In this document: positions 11,225 to 22,915 of the stretch, in pieces | How positions within the stretch are numbered: the first letter of the stretch is position 1 | Layout of the letters: the number at the start of each line of letters is the position of its first letter | From: Klebsormidium nitens | Lineage: Eukaryota > Streptophyta > Klebsormidiophyceae > Klebsormidiales > Klebsormidiaceae | Direction: 5' to 3' | DNA: 64,000 bases | NCBI GenBank assembly: GCA_000708835.1 | Contig: DF237231.1 | Location: 49,346-113,345, forward strand | Program-made: the position numbers and the translations under genes | Notes under the pieces: model-generated | What the model was told of the DNA's origin: nothing | The model's input: only the letters and a program-made list of their open reading frames with translations | The model's database searches: none

Positions 11225-12626
11225 TCAGACCTTGAAAGATAGTCGGCAGCGACTCGACTCAGTACTGTCCCCCAGCCATACAACTCCTGCGCTTAGCCAG
11301 TAGGAAACATTAAAATAGGCCCCCACAAGAATCCGACGCACATCAAGAACAATCAGAGTATTTCCTGACTCGAAGATCAGGGGCCTACCTTGCGTCGAGG
11401 CGGACGGCGTGCTTGGAGACGTTGCCTCCTGCGCATCCTTGGTCGCGATGAACTGCACGTTGAGATCCAAAACAGCCCTATAAGTACCGGGTAGTCTGAG
11501 AGCTACTCCCCGAGGGCCAATTATTATCTTGATAAGAGAATGCTTCCATGGAGACACACTCCCACCCTCTTTGCAGCGATCCAGAAACCTGGGGCAATCA
11601 GTAGGTAAGATGCACCAGCATCTCAAAAGTTGCACGTCAGGCAGGCACACCCTCCACAATATCTTCTAACGATAAAAGTGGCTTCAAAAGCAAAAGAATG
11701 TGCTGAACTGACTCCCAGCACACGACCAGCACACTCTCGTCAGTATGTGTCAATCTTCCGAAACTAGAGAGCGCTACCTTACCTCCAATCCCATGCACAA
11801 AACCGCCGGCATTTGCGCCCCGGCATCCGGTCCACTGGCGGAGGTGCCGTCCTCCCACACCGAATACCCGACGCACGCATACTTGAACTCTTGTCGCGCC
11901 TGCCGCTCCTTGCCCGCTTCTGGCCCCCTCAATTCTGCACGGAGGGAATTCCTTTTAAGTGCCTTGTCGACCACATGAGTGTCTTGTCAAGCATCTAAGA
12001 AGCCACCTCGTCGAACAATCACTCTGTTTACATAAGAGAAGAGGAAAACCTTGCTAGATCTCACCTCGCCACATGATCCATCTGCACGATGAATCACCCA
12101 AGCTGCCGGAAGCGAAGAAGTGAAGAGGGCGGATGCCCTAGAGGTCAACCGTCCAGCACATGACACCAAACCAGAACTTTACAGAATCTCAACAACACTT
12201 CTCTGTGCTCAAATGACACCAAGAGGCATCAAGACAGCGGTCCTGCGCAAACCTATAGAGTCCGTCTGCCCATTGTGAAGGCCGCCCGTCCAAAAAACCG
12301 CACCGTGCCTCACCTTGCGCCTCTTCCTTGCGAGAAAGTCCGAGGCAGAACGGCTTGCCGCCTCTGGCCGCGCGCATATTCGAATAGTACAGACACCCCT
12401 TGCAACTCTTGGCCGGGAGCGGGTGCATCCTTTTGCTTCCTGCTTGAGAACCAGTCTCGGAACCACTGGTTGTGGGAGCGTCACTCGAGGGATGGGGTGT
12501 AGAGGCGGGATCAATCGATGTTGCATGCCAGCTCGTACCCCCTCCCACCAATACTGGCTCGGTAGCGCCTGGCCGACCGGCACAGGAAGCATCGGTTCCA
12601 TTTGTTGCGGGCGCAACCTCCACCAT
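11225..12626 (-). CDS. Plant-specific Cys-rich protein, PGPD14/DUF8204-like (3' end uncertain)
   Basis: Function unknown. Model: exons 12626-12314, 12102-12065, 11899-11783 and 11452-11389, all joining in phase. Reading on past the last donor would stop at 11225. Two blocks recall the plant family remembered as PGPD14/DUF8204: SCKGCLYYS followed about ten residues later by FCLGLSR, and EFKYACVGYSVW leading to LCMGLE. The four conserved cysteines suggest a small metal-binding or disulfide-stabilised fold. The amino-terminal 70 residues are disordered (Ser/Thr/Pro-rich). The usual basic carboxyl helix of land-plant members was not found, so the 3' end is incomplete or different. It shares a divergent promoter of about 640 bp with RNR1. 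Family assignment is from memory. Confidence 0.6.
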
Positions 12627-13269
12627 TGAACCCTAAATTGGCCTCCGAAGTGACAAGATGATCTAGCTGTTTGTGCTGTTGGACTATATGAGGGTTTTTA
12701 GCTTGCAGTGCCGCATCAAAGCTTTTGACAGGGCAGAGCGTCCAGCAACCTGCGTCCAATTCCTGCTTGCGTCTTGAAGTTCAGCTGAAAAATGGAACTT
12801 GAGCTTAGAACTGAAGATCTGCTGTTCAGACCTGTTCTGCATGCTTCACACTGGAGAGCGCGAGGCGCCGGCGGCCGCGCTCTTGTGGGCCGCGGCCGCG
12901 AGCGAGGAGGCGGCACGGGGGCAAGGCCGGCAAAGAAGACGGCACCTTCGCCGTGATATTTGACTCATTCTGTGCGTTCAAGGGCGTTAACGGCACGCTA
13001 ACGGTTCTCAGAAGTCGACAGATCTTCCAGAGTTGCCCCGCTGGTCTGGCAGTGGAGGATGATCCAGTCGACGTCGTCATGCTGGCATTCAATGGCTACC
13101 GCCCCTGTGTGCAGCAGCCAGAGAGACTCCTTAGAAGCATTTTAGATCGACGCTCTTCCTCTGCAGAGACATCTCTTGGGTGGCACAAACCTCGTCACCA
13201 GCCTTACGATGCCCTACCGCCAGCTCTAGTTCGCCCATCGCCGGGGTGGCGCGGCGGTGGCTCGTCAGA
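12627..13269. promoter_or_regulatory. Divergent promoter/5' UTR region, Cys-rich gene and RNR1
   Basis: About 640 bp separate the two divergently placed start codons. The half next to RNR1 is GC-rich. It contains a 138-residue open frame in another phase (12953-13369) that I take to be chance. No TATA box is convincing. Confidence 0.5.
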
Positions 13270-16200
13270 ATGGCGCACGCCTTCTCCGGCGCCAAGGCCG
13301 CGGCCTCCCTCCCCCCCCTGCCCGCTGATTCCTCCGCTCTCTCTGCCGCTTTCAACCCCCAGAATGTGACCCGACAGGCGTGGGGGGGTGCAGCGAAAAA
13401 TGCTGCGTCGGGGGGGTCCTATGCCCAGGCAGCGAGGCAGAGCCCCATGCGGGGGGCTCTGTTGGCACAGGGTGAGAGCCAGCTGGAAAAGAAAGGAAGT
13501 ACGGGGGTGGTGGGGTCGCAGACAACTAGATTGGGCGGGCAAAGGCCACCGTCAATGACGTACGCGCCCGCAATGCAGAGCAGACTCGGGGCTCGGACGG
13601 GGGCGGACATCAGGTTTGGGAGCTTTGTGTCGGCCTGCGGCGCTGAAAGGGCGTTTCTAGGTAACGGTCTCGCGGCGGCATGCATGAGCGGTCAGTCCGG
13701 GGCGGCCCAGAATAAGGGGCTTGCGAAAGGGGCACCCGGGGCGTCGCGGAAACATTCCGCAAGCGGGCGCTCGATGGTGACTTGCAAGGCTGTGCACCGG
13801 GGGTTTGGGAAACCGGCGAACGGTGTGGGGGGTGCAATCACCCCCCGCCGGCAGCGGGGGGCCGCTCACGGCAGCCCCCTGAAAGTGGCGGCCTTGCAAA
13901 GTAGAAACCCAAGCAGTAAGCCGTTGAACTTGGAAGACGTCTCAGCGTTTCCGAAGCTCACGCCGCCCCCTGTTCTGAGACGAGCGGTCGCCGTTCGGGC
14001 TGTGAAGGGCAAAAAGGGGGGCGCCGGCAAGGGGGAGGAAGAAAGCGGGCCGCTGAAAAGGGGGGTCATGGTGGAGTTTGAGCGCGAAGGGGGGGGCGGA
14101 AATAAGGTGTATCATGTGGGGGTGCTGCAGCGGCCGGACGGGAAGAAGAATTGGATGGTGACGGATCAGTTGGGAAACAACCACAGCATACGCCCGCAGC
14201 AGATTACGTTCTTGGTGCCCCCAAAGAAGAACCAGGTGAGCGGGAGGGTTTTCGCGGCACCTCGCAATGAGATTCTGATGAACAAAAGCTGTATTGTATC
14301 GGAGACAGTCTAAATTGGTCCAGGAACGCAGGTTCCTGCATTGGAAGGGGCAATCTGTTGCACCAGGAGACGACAGCGCATGTTTCTATTGCATTGTCAC
14401 CATGCGCGTAGCCAAGTCTTTCTCGAAAAAGACCGAAAGAGGGTCATTGGCGCCTGCTTAGCGAGTCAGGGCTGTAAAGCAGACGGTTGATTGTTTAGCT
14501 TGAGCCGTATCGAAGGTATCGCTTCGCTCTTCACATGGTTCCGAAAGGTGTCAGCAGACCACCATCTCTTGCACACTTGGCAACTTCGAAGAAGCTTCCC
14601 GCATGAACCTGGACGAACTCCATTTTGAGAAATTTTCCGAATCGTTTCACTTCCCCAGGATCCTTACTCGGCAGCCGACATCCAGCCGCTCATTGAGCAA
14701 GCAGACCAAACGGCGGCCGACAGCGACTTGTTGGAACTCGCTTGGGAGTCCCTGATTGCGGAGCCGGGGACATCACTTGACGCGCACGGCATGGCGGAAC
14801 TGCTCTTCACGGGGACTTCTTCTGTCGAGTGCCTCTCGGCCCACCGGCTGTTGTCCGCGGACCGGTGAGGACCTCGTATTCGGACGCAGGGAGAATTGAA
14901 ATGGGAAGGACGCGTGCAATTTGGCTCTTACGCCGGTCTTCTGGTTGATGTTGAAGAAGAAGTGTTTGGGTTACAGGTATTCTGATGAGCCAAGTGCTTG
15001 GTTGTTCTGCCAGCTGCCGTATTAATGAGCTGCTTATTGCGAGCGGCGGTCAGCAGCTCACTTTAGGATGTCCGGGTGTTCACCAGAGGGAATTTTGACC
15101 AGAAATCGTCTGCAGTAGCCAACTTGAAGATGGCGGACAGTTTTTCTGTAACGAGATTGTTGTCGGAAGCAAGGAGCTTGGACGTTTCGTCAGCTGGCCG
15201 TTTGGACCAATTTCTACGCTTTCACGAATTGGTGATGGTCGGAGACCTGCATGTCGACGGAGTACACTAGTTTGTAGAAGAACGAGGTGCCTCGTTTGCT
15301 TTTTGGACGGGTCAACACCTCCGGAAAAGCTCAAATACCTTTCGACGAACCTCAGCCGTTGTCAAATCTTCCGCCCACTGAGCTCAACAAACGACTCCGC
15401 TAGCCTTTTTGAATACTGCTTGGGGGCGACGCAGCACAGTAAGATTTACAAAGCTCTTGACGGCACAGACTTCATCCCAACTGTCGAAAGAGGCGACAGC
15501 CATCAGCAGAGCGTTTCTAACCTCGTAGGCCGCCTTCCAAATCGGCTGCCGGCCTGATGAGTATCGCAGATGTTCCAACAACCAACTGACGCTTTCACAA
15601 TCATCCCCCTCAACGAAGGACGAGCGAACCATATATCAGCATCTCTTAGATTCTCTACCCCCTCTAAGCCAGCACAGAGCATGTCGGGCTTTCGCATACT
15701 CCCTTTCACCTGTATGCCAAGGTACAGATGGGAACCCCCCCTTTTGATGTGCAGGACGTTCTTCAAGCCCACGAAGCGCAAGTCCGCCGATGACCTCTGG
15801 GTGCTCCACTACGAGCCCCGTGCCGCGACCGTTGTCGAGGACATCAAACGGCAGATGCGCCAGGAGGAGGAGCGGAAGGCTCTTGTTTCTGATTTCGCAC
15901 GCTTCGCGGTCGCGGCGGCGGGGGCGCCGCGCGGGGAGAAACCCGCCCCCCTGGAGTGGGAGCAGAACGAGAGCTTCGCGATGCGCACGGCGGCGCTGAG
16001 GCGGTTCGCGATGGACGATCTGGAGGACGATTCGGACCGGAGGATCGCGTCCGAGGTTCTGGACGCGATGGGCTGTCCGAAGAACCCGGCGGTGGTGTTC
16101 GAGCTGCTGGTGAAGATGGGCGTGCTCCAGGCGCACTCGAGCCTCGAGCTGATGACGGGCGCGATCCGGAGCGCGTTCCCGGACGAAGTCCAGGCGGTGA

Positions 16201-19200
16201 GAATGCGCTCAGCCTTTTTTATGAAAAGATTCCGAGCCTTGAGCTGATGACGGGCGCGATCTGAAGTCCGTTTTCGGTCAGAGTCTGGCGATGAGAATGG
16301 GCTCCGCCATTCCAGAGAGCGTTTCGAGTCTTGAGCTATGGAAGGACGCGATCCGGAGCGCGTTTGCGGACAAGGCGCTCTGCTTTTTCTCAAAAGCTTG
16401 AGGAGAGTGTTGTTTTGTTAGAGGGGCGGCGCATTCTAGTCTCAAGGGGAAGGTCCTCGTGGGGAGGGTTCAGTACGAGGGGACTCCACGTTCGCAGTAG
16501 CAGACGGAGCTTGCTTTGGTGGGAGTCTGATCAGGCATTCAAAGCGGGTGCAATAGTGAGTTCTGAAAGGTGGTAGGCTTTTTCATACAACTCGTGTGGA
16601 GGCATTTGAGGCGTGTGCAATAGCGATTTTCTGAAAGGTGGTAGCCTCGTCACGCAACTCGTGTGTACATAGAGGTGCGGCCGTTCTTAAAAAAGGTGGA
16701 TCCCCGGTCGAGACGAAGAAAGGCGCCCCTTGAAGTTTAGTTGCATAAACTCACAGTCACTCGTCCGCTCGGAAGGTGCTTGCAGCGGCCAACGGGTTTC
16801 ACGGCTCTCTTTTTCACCTTTAGCGTTTACTTCAACGCCTTTCAGAAAAGTCGAATGGGCGAACAACCGCTGCGTTTTTTGCACCCTATCGCCCAGCCTT
16901 TTCGAGATTGCGAAACCGTGATGCCCTTTGAAAAACACCGGAAGGACTCTGCGTTCCATAGATCACCCGCTCAGACCGTTTCCTCACCCATATTTACGTT
17001 GTCCAAACAGGAAGCCGATCGGCGTGCCGAAACCCCGCCACCGGACCCACTTTCGGACGTCCGCGTCGACTTGCGGCATCTCAAAGTGTACATGATCGAT
17101 TCGGACGACACATTAGAAGTCGACGACGGGGTGTCCGTCGAACGGTTACCGGACGGCCGGAAACGGTTATGGGTCCACGTGGCAGACCCCACCCGGTGGA
17201 CATCCCCGGGGGACGTGTTAGATTACGAAGCTAGACTGAGGGCGACATCGGCGTATCTACCGACCGGCGCGGTGCCGATGTTTCCAATGGCGCTCGCGGG
17301 GGGAGGGATGAGTTTGTTACAGGGGCAGGAGTGCACGGCGATGAGCGTGGGGGTGGTGTTGCGGGATGACGGCAGGTGAGGCGGGACAGTAGAGTTGTTC
17401 TTGCACTCTTACAACTGGGAAGTCGGGAACATCATTCCAAAAGGTAGTCAAGGACCCGAATGTCGACTCGGTATCAACGTCCGCTTTGGTGATGTGACAG
17501 CGCTGGCTAGATTCCGAAGTGATCAACGGGCTTGTAAGCAAAATAACGAGCTCTCGAAACTAGCCGTTAACAAAGCACAATACGGTTTGCGTTAAACTCC
17601 GCAGCATAGCGAGACGACGCTGGTGACGTCGCGCGTGGGGCCGATGTACCGGCTACAGCATTAAAAAATGTCAGAAGAAACGCATATTTGAGAATGGTTG
17701 ATTTGTCATTCTTGCAGGGTCGATTGATTGAACTTTCCCTCTTTATATTCGCAGCATCGGCGAGACGACGCTGGTGGCGTCGCGTGTGGCCCCGACGTAC
17801 CGGCTGAGCTACGAGGAGGTGGACGAGCTGCTGAACCTGGGCCTGGATGAGGAGCCCGAGCTGCGGACGCTCCTCGAGGAGGCGCACCGCCGCCACGAGT
17901 ACCGCTACGAACAGGTGCGCGGACGTTCGAACTGGGTTGGCTTTGGTCTCAAGTGCAGAGTGGTTTTCGCCAGCAATTCTGGGCTGTTGGGTTTGGGTTG
18001 ACTGGTGAGGTCACAAAATAGGTTACTGCTTTGAATAGGTGAGCAGGCGCCTGAAAGATAGAGGTTTCCTTTGAGGGGTTGTGGTGGAGTTTGTCGTGGT
18101 AGGTCTCCTTTCAGGAAGTTAGATCAGTCTGAGTCCCTGCGTATCAAAATTTGCTGCAACGGGTACAGCTACGAGGAATGCGGAAGTTCGAGCATGGGCT
18201 TGCAACCTGCGTGCAGGGATTATTGTAACTCTTGAAAGGTGCAGTCTCCGGGCAAAGTTTTATTCTCTCCTGGTTTCGTACTTCCAGCGGAGCCCGTCAG
18301 AGCAGGAGGCCCAAAAGAGCCGCTATCAGCAGTTGCTCTTTATCGCGGGTTTTTCCATAACTTGGCGAGGCCAGCTACATCATTTTGCCGTTTTTCTGTG
18401 TTGTTCTTATGCCTCCGTCATCGTCCTCTGTTTCTGCCGTTCACCGCCCCCAAGTAAGCTATCCATCCCGCCTTTTGATTGCCATCTCAAACCTCCGCTT
18501 AAGCGGGCGTACGTATCTTCCGTGCAGCACGCGATCGAGATCAAGATGCCGGACTACGACATCCGGGCGTTCGACCTCGATGCGGAACCCCCTCGCGTGA
18601 CGATCAAGTTGATCAACGAGCGCGCGCCGTCGCGGCGGCTGGTCGAAGAAATGATGATCATGGCGGGCGAGGCGGTGGCGCTCTGGGGGGGGGAGCACGG
18701 GGTGGCACTGCCGTACAGGGGGCAGGTGAGTTCTGAGGAGCACTCTCTTCGTGTGTCAAATCTGGTTCTTTTACTAAATTAGCCACTTTCTTGGACAGTT
18801 TGCAAGTGGTTTGGACCGAAACCGGCCGCTGCTTTACCAGGCGCATGCGAGACATTGGACCAAGGAATGGTTGATTGTCAAGGTTTGCCCTCGAGACATA
18901 TGTATGAGGTGTAACCCAACCGTTGGACCTGAGCCTCAAAAGCCTGCGGGAGAAGCCGGACCTGCCCTTCGACCACGGGCTGGTCCAGAATGTTGCGTCA
19001 GTGCAATGCTGGAACTCTCTGTCTCCAATTGTCTTGAAGATTCTTGATTCCATCTCAGGCACCCCCAGGTGTAGAGAACGTTATGTTTTCTAACTTTCAA
19101 TCCTAAACCCGCACTAAACGTCAAACCCTAAACACGCAGGAGGAGCCGGACCAGCTTTTCGACCACTTGCTGGACCATTTCTCCGTTGTCCCGCAACTTT

Positions 19201-21725
19201 GAATCTCCTGTTCCTTTTTCTTCTTGGAGCTCCAAAGTCCAAGGTTATAAACCTTCAACTCAAGCTCCTGATTCTTTTCTCAACCTTTTTATTTTAAACC
19301 CGCAGGAGGAGCCGGACCTGCCGTCCGACCACGTGCTGGACCAGGTTCCCGTCGGGTACTGCCAGTCGGTGATCATCCGGCGGTGCATGACGCGCAGCCA
19401 GATTAACTGCCGGGGGCCCATCCAGCACTCTAGCCTGGGCCTCCACGCGTACGTGCAGTTCAGTTCGCCCATCCGGCGGTACGCTGATCTGCTAGCGCAT
19501 TACCAGGTGAGTAATCCCGGGTTGTGCTTACGGTTCGATTCTGGGGCCCTGGACACTGCTTTTCGAATTTCAGTAAGCTTTGATTGGCTGCTTGTAGTTT
19601 GGGACGTTGGTTAAGGTGGTTTGAGTGGTCCGTCAGTGTGCTTGGCTGGTTGGTGGCTTTGTCGGTTGGTTGGTCGGTTGACATGGCGGCATTGGTGGAC
19701 GTAACGGCTGAGAGTTTTGGTTGGTACCGTTGATCGACTTGTCTGGTTGCTCAATCTCATGGTTCCGTTGCCGGCGCTTCACGAAGAAGGTCGAAATCTG
19801 TCCTTATCACCGGTATTTATCCGGCAAAGCTGTCTGCGGAGCCCTTTGAGCTTCTTGAAAGTGGGCAAGTTCGATTTGCATTCCCTCTCGCCAGGTCAAG
19901 TTCGTGCCGTGCCCCCTTGTGTTCAGTGCCGATGAGCTGCCAGATATTGCGAGAAGGGTATGAAACGAGTTCCGTCTTTGTTGTCGATTCGAGACATCCT
20001 CCTAAACGATCTCCGACTATTTATGATGGAGGCTTTGAAACGAGAGTTACCCCTTCGTTGTAGCGCAAGTTAGCAATTGTCAAAACCAATCGATCGGGAA
20101 AAGAAGCAATTTACCTGAAGACAAGGGACTTATCCAGGTTGACGACGCACGCGTAACCCCCTGTACCAGATCGAGCGGGCTGCACAGCGGGCCGCCCTCC
20201 TTTCAGCGACGACCAGCTGTCGGGCATACTGCTATTTGCGTCGAATCTGGCACCCGAGCTTGGATTGAAACGCGCGGTTCTTGCACGAGTTGCAGTGTCG
20301 ATTCTTGCTGTTCCCCCCCGGAATGACTCTGGATATCAAACATAACATAATGATTACCAGGGACTGCGGTCGGCCAAACTACATGTATTTTTTTCAGGGG
20401 GCATGTCTATCAAGGATCGAAAACCGACTTCACGACTCGAGATCGAGGACCGCCCGTTTCGATCCGGTTTGACGCAAACAGCAGTAATATCTTCAAGGAA
20501 GCAAATCATTCTCTAAAATCAATCGGCTGGAAGTTTTAGGTACCCAAAAGCTAACTGTGCATCAATCACCTCTGTCCAGATCAAGGCCGTATTACGGGGA
20601 GGGCCGCCCCCGTTCAGCGCGGACGAGCTGTCGGGCATGATGAGCGGCGTGGAGGCGCAGATGCGCGAGGTGAAGCGGCTGACGCGGCTGAGCGAGCGGT
20701 ACTGGACGCTCGAGTTCTTCCGGCAGCAGCCCAAGGCCGCCACGTGGCGCGCGCTCCTGCTCAAGTGGCTCAAGGAGGACGACCTGGTCGCGCTCATCCT
20801 CATCTACGACGTGAGAACCCGGGGACTCCGCTTTTGTTTCCTACGCCGTTTCTTTTAATGTCGCCTTTTGCGAAAGCAAGCATAACCACATCAAACATGG
20901 CCGATTGCGAAGACGCCCTGTGGGGGAGCGGGTGTAGAAAGGAAGACGTTTTATGTTCGAAACTTTCTGAGAAAATAGGCGTTGGACATTGAGGCAGCCA
21001 GAGACTGTTCGTGCTGAGACAAGTGAAAACGATCGGGGTCTGCTTTTTGGCCAATGACGGAACGTGCTTCAGCCAAACTCCACAACCTGCTTCTGGCGCC
21101 CGCCCTTCCCTCCCACAGCTACTCGTTCCGTTGGACGGAAAGTGGGCTCAAATCTGTTACCGTCAAGTTGCGGCCCGGCGCATATCTGATGCCGTTTAGT
21201 CACGGCCCGGCGCCTCTCAGCCTCTCTCTTAAGATTCGCTTGCACTAGTCTCCGTTGCTGACGTCACCCTCTCTGTCCCCCCAGCTAGGCCTGGAGCTCC
21301 CGGTGCGGCTGCAACGGTCGGTGCGCGTGGGGTCGGACATCCAGGTGCGCGTCCTCCGGGTGAACGTCCGTCAGGACGTCCTAGAGTTAGTAGAAACGTA
21401 CCAGCCGCAGAACGGAAGTTCGGACCCGTCCTCGTCGGGCTTGCCGCTCGGGGATGCGGAGCTCGCGGCCGCGGAGACGTCGCTCTCGGACGCGCTTTCG
21501 GACGCGAGCTTCGACGAAGAGGTTAGAAACATAGTGGGTGGCGATGAGGCCGGTACGTCGGAAAACGGAGAAAGTCACGGAAGCCTCGAGGGGGATGAAA
21601 GTGCGGAACTTGCATATGGTGCGAGGAACGGACATCCTCGGAACGGGGTGTCTGAGTTGGAAAATGGTTTAGGTGCAGAGGAGCGGAAGTCAGACCGCAT
21701 TCTTGTGAGAGAAGCCGGCAGCTGA
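13270..21725 (+). CDS. RNR1: Organellar 3'-5' exoribonuclease RNase II/R (RNR1 type)
   Basis: Hydrolytic 3'-5' exoribonuclease that matures rRNA and other transcripts; in land plants it acts in plastids and mitochondria. Nine exons: 13270-14235, 14659-14864, 15755-16196, 17011-17375, 17755-17914, 18528-18725, 19306-19506, 20580-20810 and 21285-21725. They join in phase to about 1069 residues. Residues 1-240 are Ala/Ser/Gly/Arg-rich, fitting a transit peptide plus linker. A conserved N-terminal domain (PDGKKNWMV, SIRPQQITF) precedes the RNB domain. The catalytic acidic cluster is IDSDDTLEVDDG (first Asp about 568); as in Arabidopsis RNR1, Glu replaces one Asp of bacterial RNase II. WVHVADP, PMFP, LPYRGQ, FSSPIRRYADL and ERYWTLEF follow, then a short S1-like domain and an acidic tail of about 100 residues. 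The start is the first ATG of the open frame. Introns 3, 4, 6 and 7 contain decayed copies of neighbouring exon edges. Confidence 0.95.
16139..16400 (+). repeat. Tandem exon-3 3'-edge echoes in RNR1 intron 3
   Basis: Three tandem units of about 93 bp start near 16139, 16232 and 16325. The first is the real end of exon 3 plus the donor. The two others keep the GAGC(C/T)TTGAGCT..., GACG(G)GCGCGATC and GCGTTT/CC.. blocks but are degraded and carry a premature stop. The unit spans exon end and intron start. Confidence 0.85.
17600..17810 (+). repeat. Exon-5 5'-edge echo in RNR1 intron 4
   Basis: 17600-17656 repeats the intron end and start of exon 5 (17750-17810) at an offset of about 150 bp. Both have GCAGCAT, then GCGAGACGACGCTGGTG, then GACGTCGCG or GGCGTCGCG and TACCGGCT. 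The echo retains a CAG acceptor-like site. Confidence 0.87.
18941..19350 (+). repeat. Two exon-7 5'-edge echoes in RNR1 intron 6
   Basis: 18941-18995 and 19131-19185 repeat the start of exon 7 (19296-19350), spaced about 190 and 165 bp apart. All three have CC(T/A)..CG.AGGAGCCGGACC-like and TTCGACCAC or TCCGACCAC, then (G/T)TGCTGGACCA-like blocks. The middle copy also keeps CGCAG directly in front, a ready acceptor. Confidence 0.87.
20155..20641 (+). repeat. Exon-8 5'-edge echo in RNR1 intron 7
   Basis: 20155-20232 repeats 20571-20641, the acceptor and start of exon 8. Shared blocks are CCAGATC, GGGCCGCCC, TTCAGCG, and GAC.AGCTGTCGGGCAT. The offset, about 410 bp, is longer than in the other cases. 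Confidence 0.82.
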
Positions 21726-22915
21726 GCATCTTCATGGACGCTCGCTTAAGCTCTTTATAAGCTCGCGAATATAGCGGTTGCACAAGGCAACCTCATCTGG
21801 GCGCTCACATCATCGTGTGACGCCATCTTCAAAAGACGTACGAGTGTTGTAGGCCATCATTTGAGTGCTATGTCCTGCTGGTCTGTATGTCTAGCTGGTT
21901 CTGGTGGTCCTCGGATTATTGTGCCGGCAGAATGAAAATCGGTGTGATGTCACATGTACATTTTCTTTTCGGACCTGTACGAGGTGCTGGTCCGTCGGGC
22001 TCTGTGTCTGCTTGAAAGGGCTGCCATTCTCATATGCAGTGCATTTTCCTGAGACATTTGCGATACATGTCGAATAACATAAGTGAATACTAAGGCGACG
22101 GTCGAACAGTGCAGAGCCAATTGCCTGCGAATAGCTCCGCCTGTCGCTGCTAGCTAAGTAGTCTCACATGCATATACTAGGATATCATAAGTAGATCAAG
22201 AGACTCATATGGGCCTGCAAGGCATCGTAGCATATCCGGCCCGTGTGCAAGAAAGTAAATATCGTGTAAGATCAGCAATTGAGAGCCGATCACGTACGTT
22301 TTTATCAAGTTGTGTGCAGAATGAATCAAATTGCATGCATGGGCTGACTGACGCGAACTGAACGACATCCCTCCATGGTTGAGTCCACATGCAGCGAGCT
22401 ATAAATGATCGACGATGCCTCGATTGCCCATGCATGCGTATGCGGCTTATTCTCGTCGACTTCAGATTGAATGTAAGCTTTGAATCCATCCAGAATCTAC
22501 CTGCTCGTCATCTCTTCTTTTCAAGTTCAGGTTATTAAACACAAACTGAACGAAGCATTCATTGGTCTCCAGATTAGACACGAGTAGATGAAAACCAACA
22601 AAACCTTGAGGGTTGAGAATCACGCTTGTTGCCACCCATGAAGATAAGGACTGCAGCCCTCTCGAACAAAAATTTTCGTCATGCTGTGGACTAAGATTGA
22701 AGAAGCGGCTCAATATTCCATTTGCGCTCTTACAAGAAAGTCAATTTCGACAAAGAATGCCCCATTCCCTTTCACAAGTCCAACTTCAATATTCCTTTTA
22801 CGTCGTTTCTGCAGACACCATATATCTAGCTTGCTGATAGTTGTTTCATCCTTTGATCTAGCAGGTTGTTTGTACATAGTCCTCCAGATATCGTTTCTCG
22901 CAAGAACTATATCTT
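21726..22915. other. Convergent intergenic region, no supported gene
   Basis: 3' flanks of RNR1 (+) and the small hydrophilic-protein gene (-). AT-richer than the coding parts, with only short open frames. I see no RNA gene or repeat. Confidence 0.5.

Noticed and set aside
12953-13369. 138-residue open frame overlapping the RNR1 start
   Set aside because: Different phase from RNR1 and no conserved sequence; treated as 5' UTR.
21100-21180. Possible echo of RNR1 exon-9 start in intron 8
   Set aside because: Only the CCCACAGCTA-like acceptor context is shared; the following bases do not align well enough.
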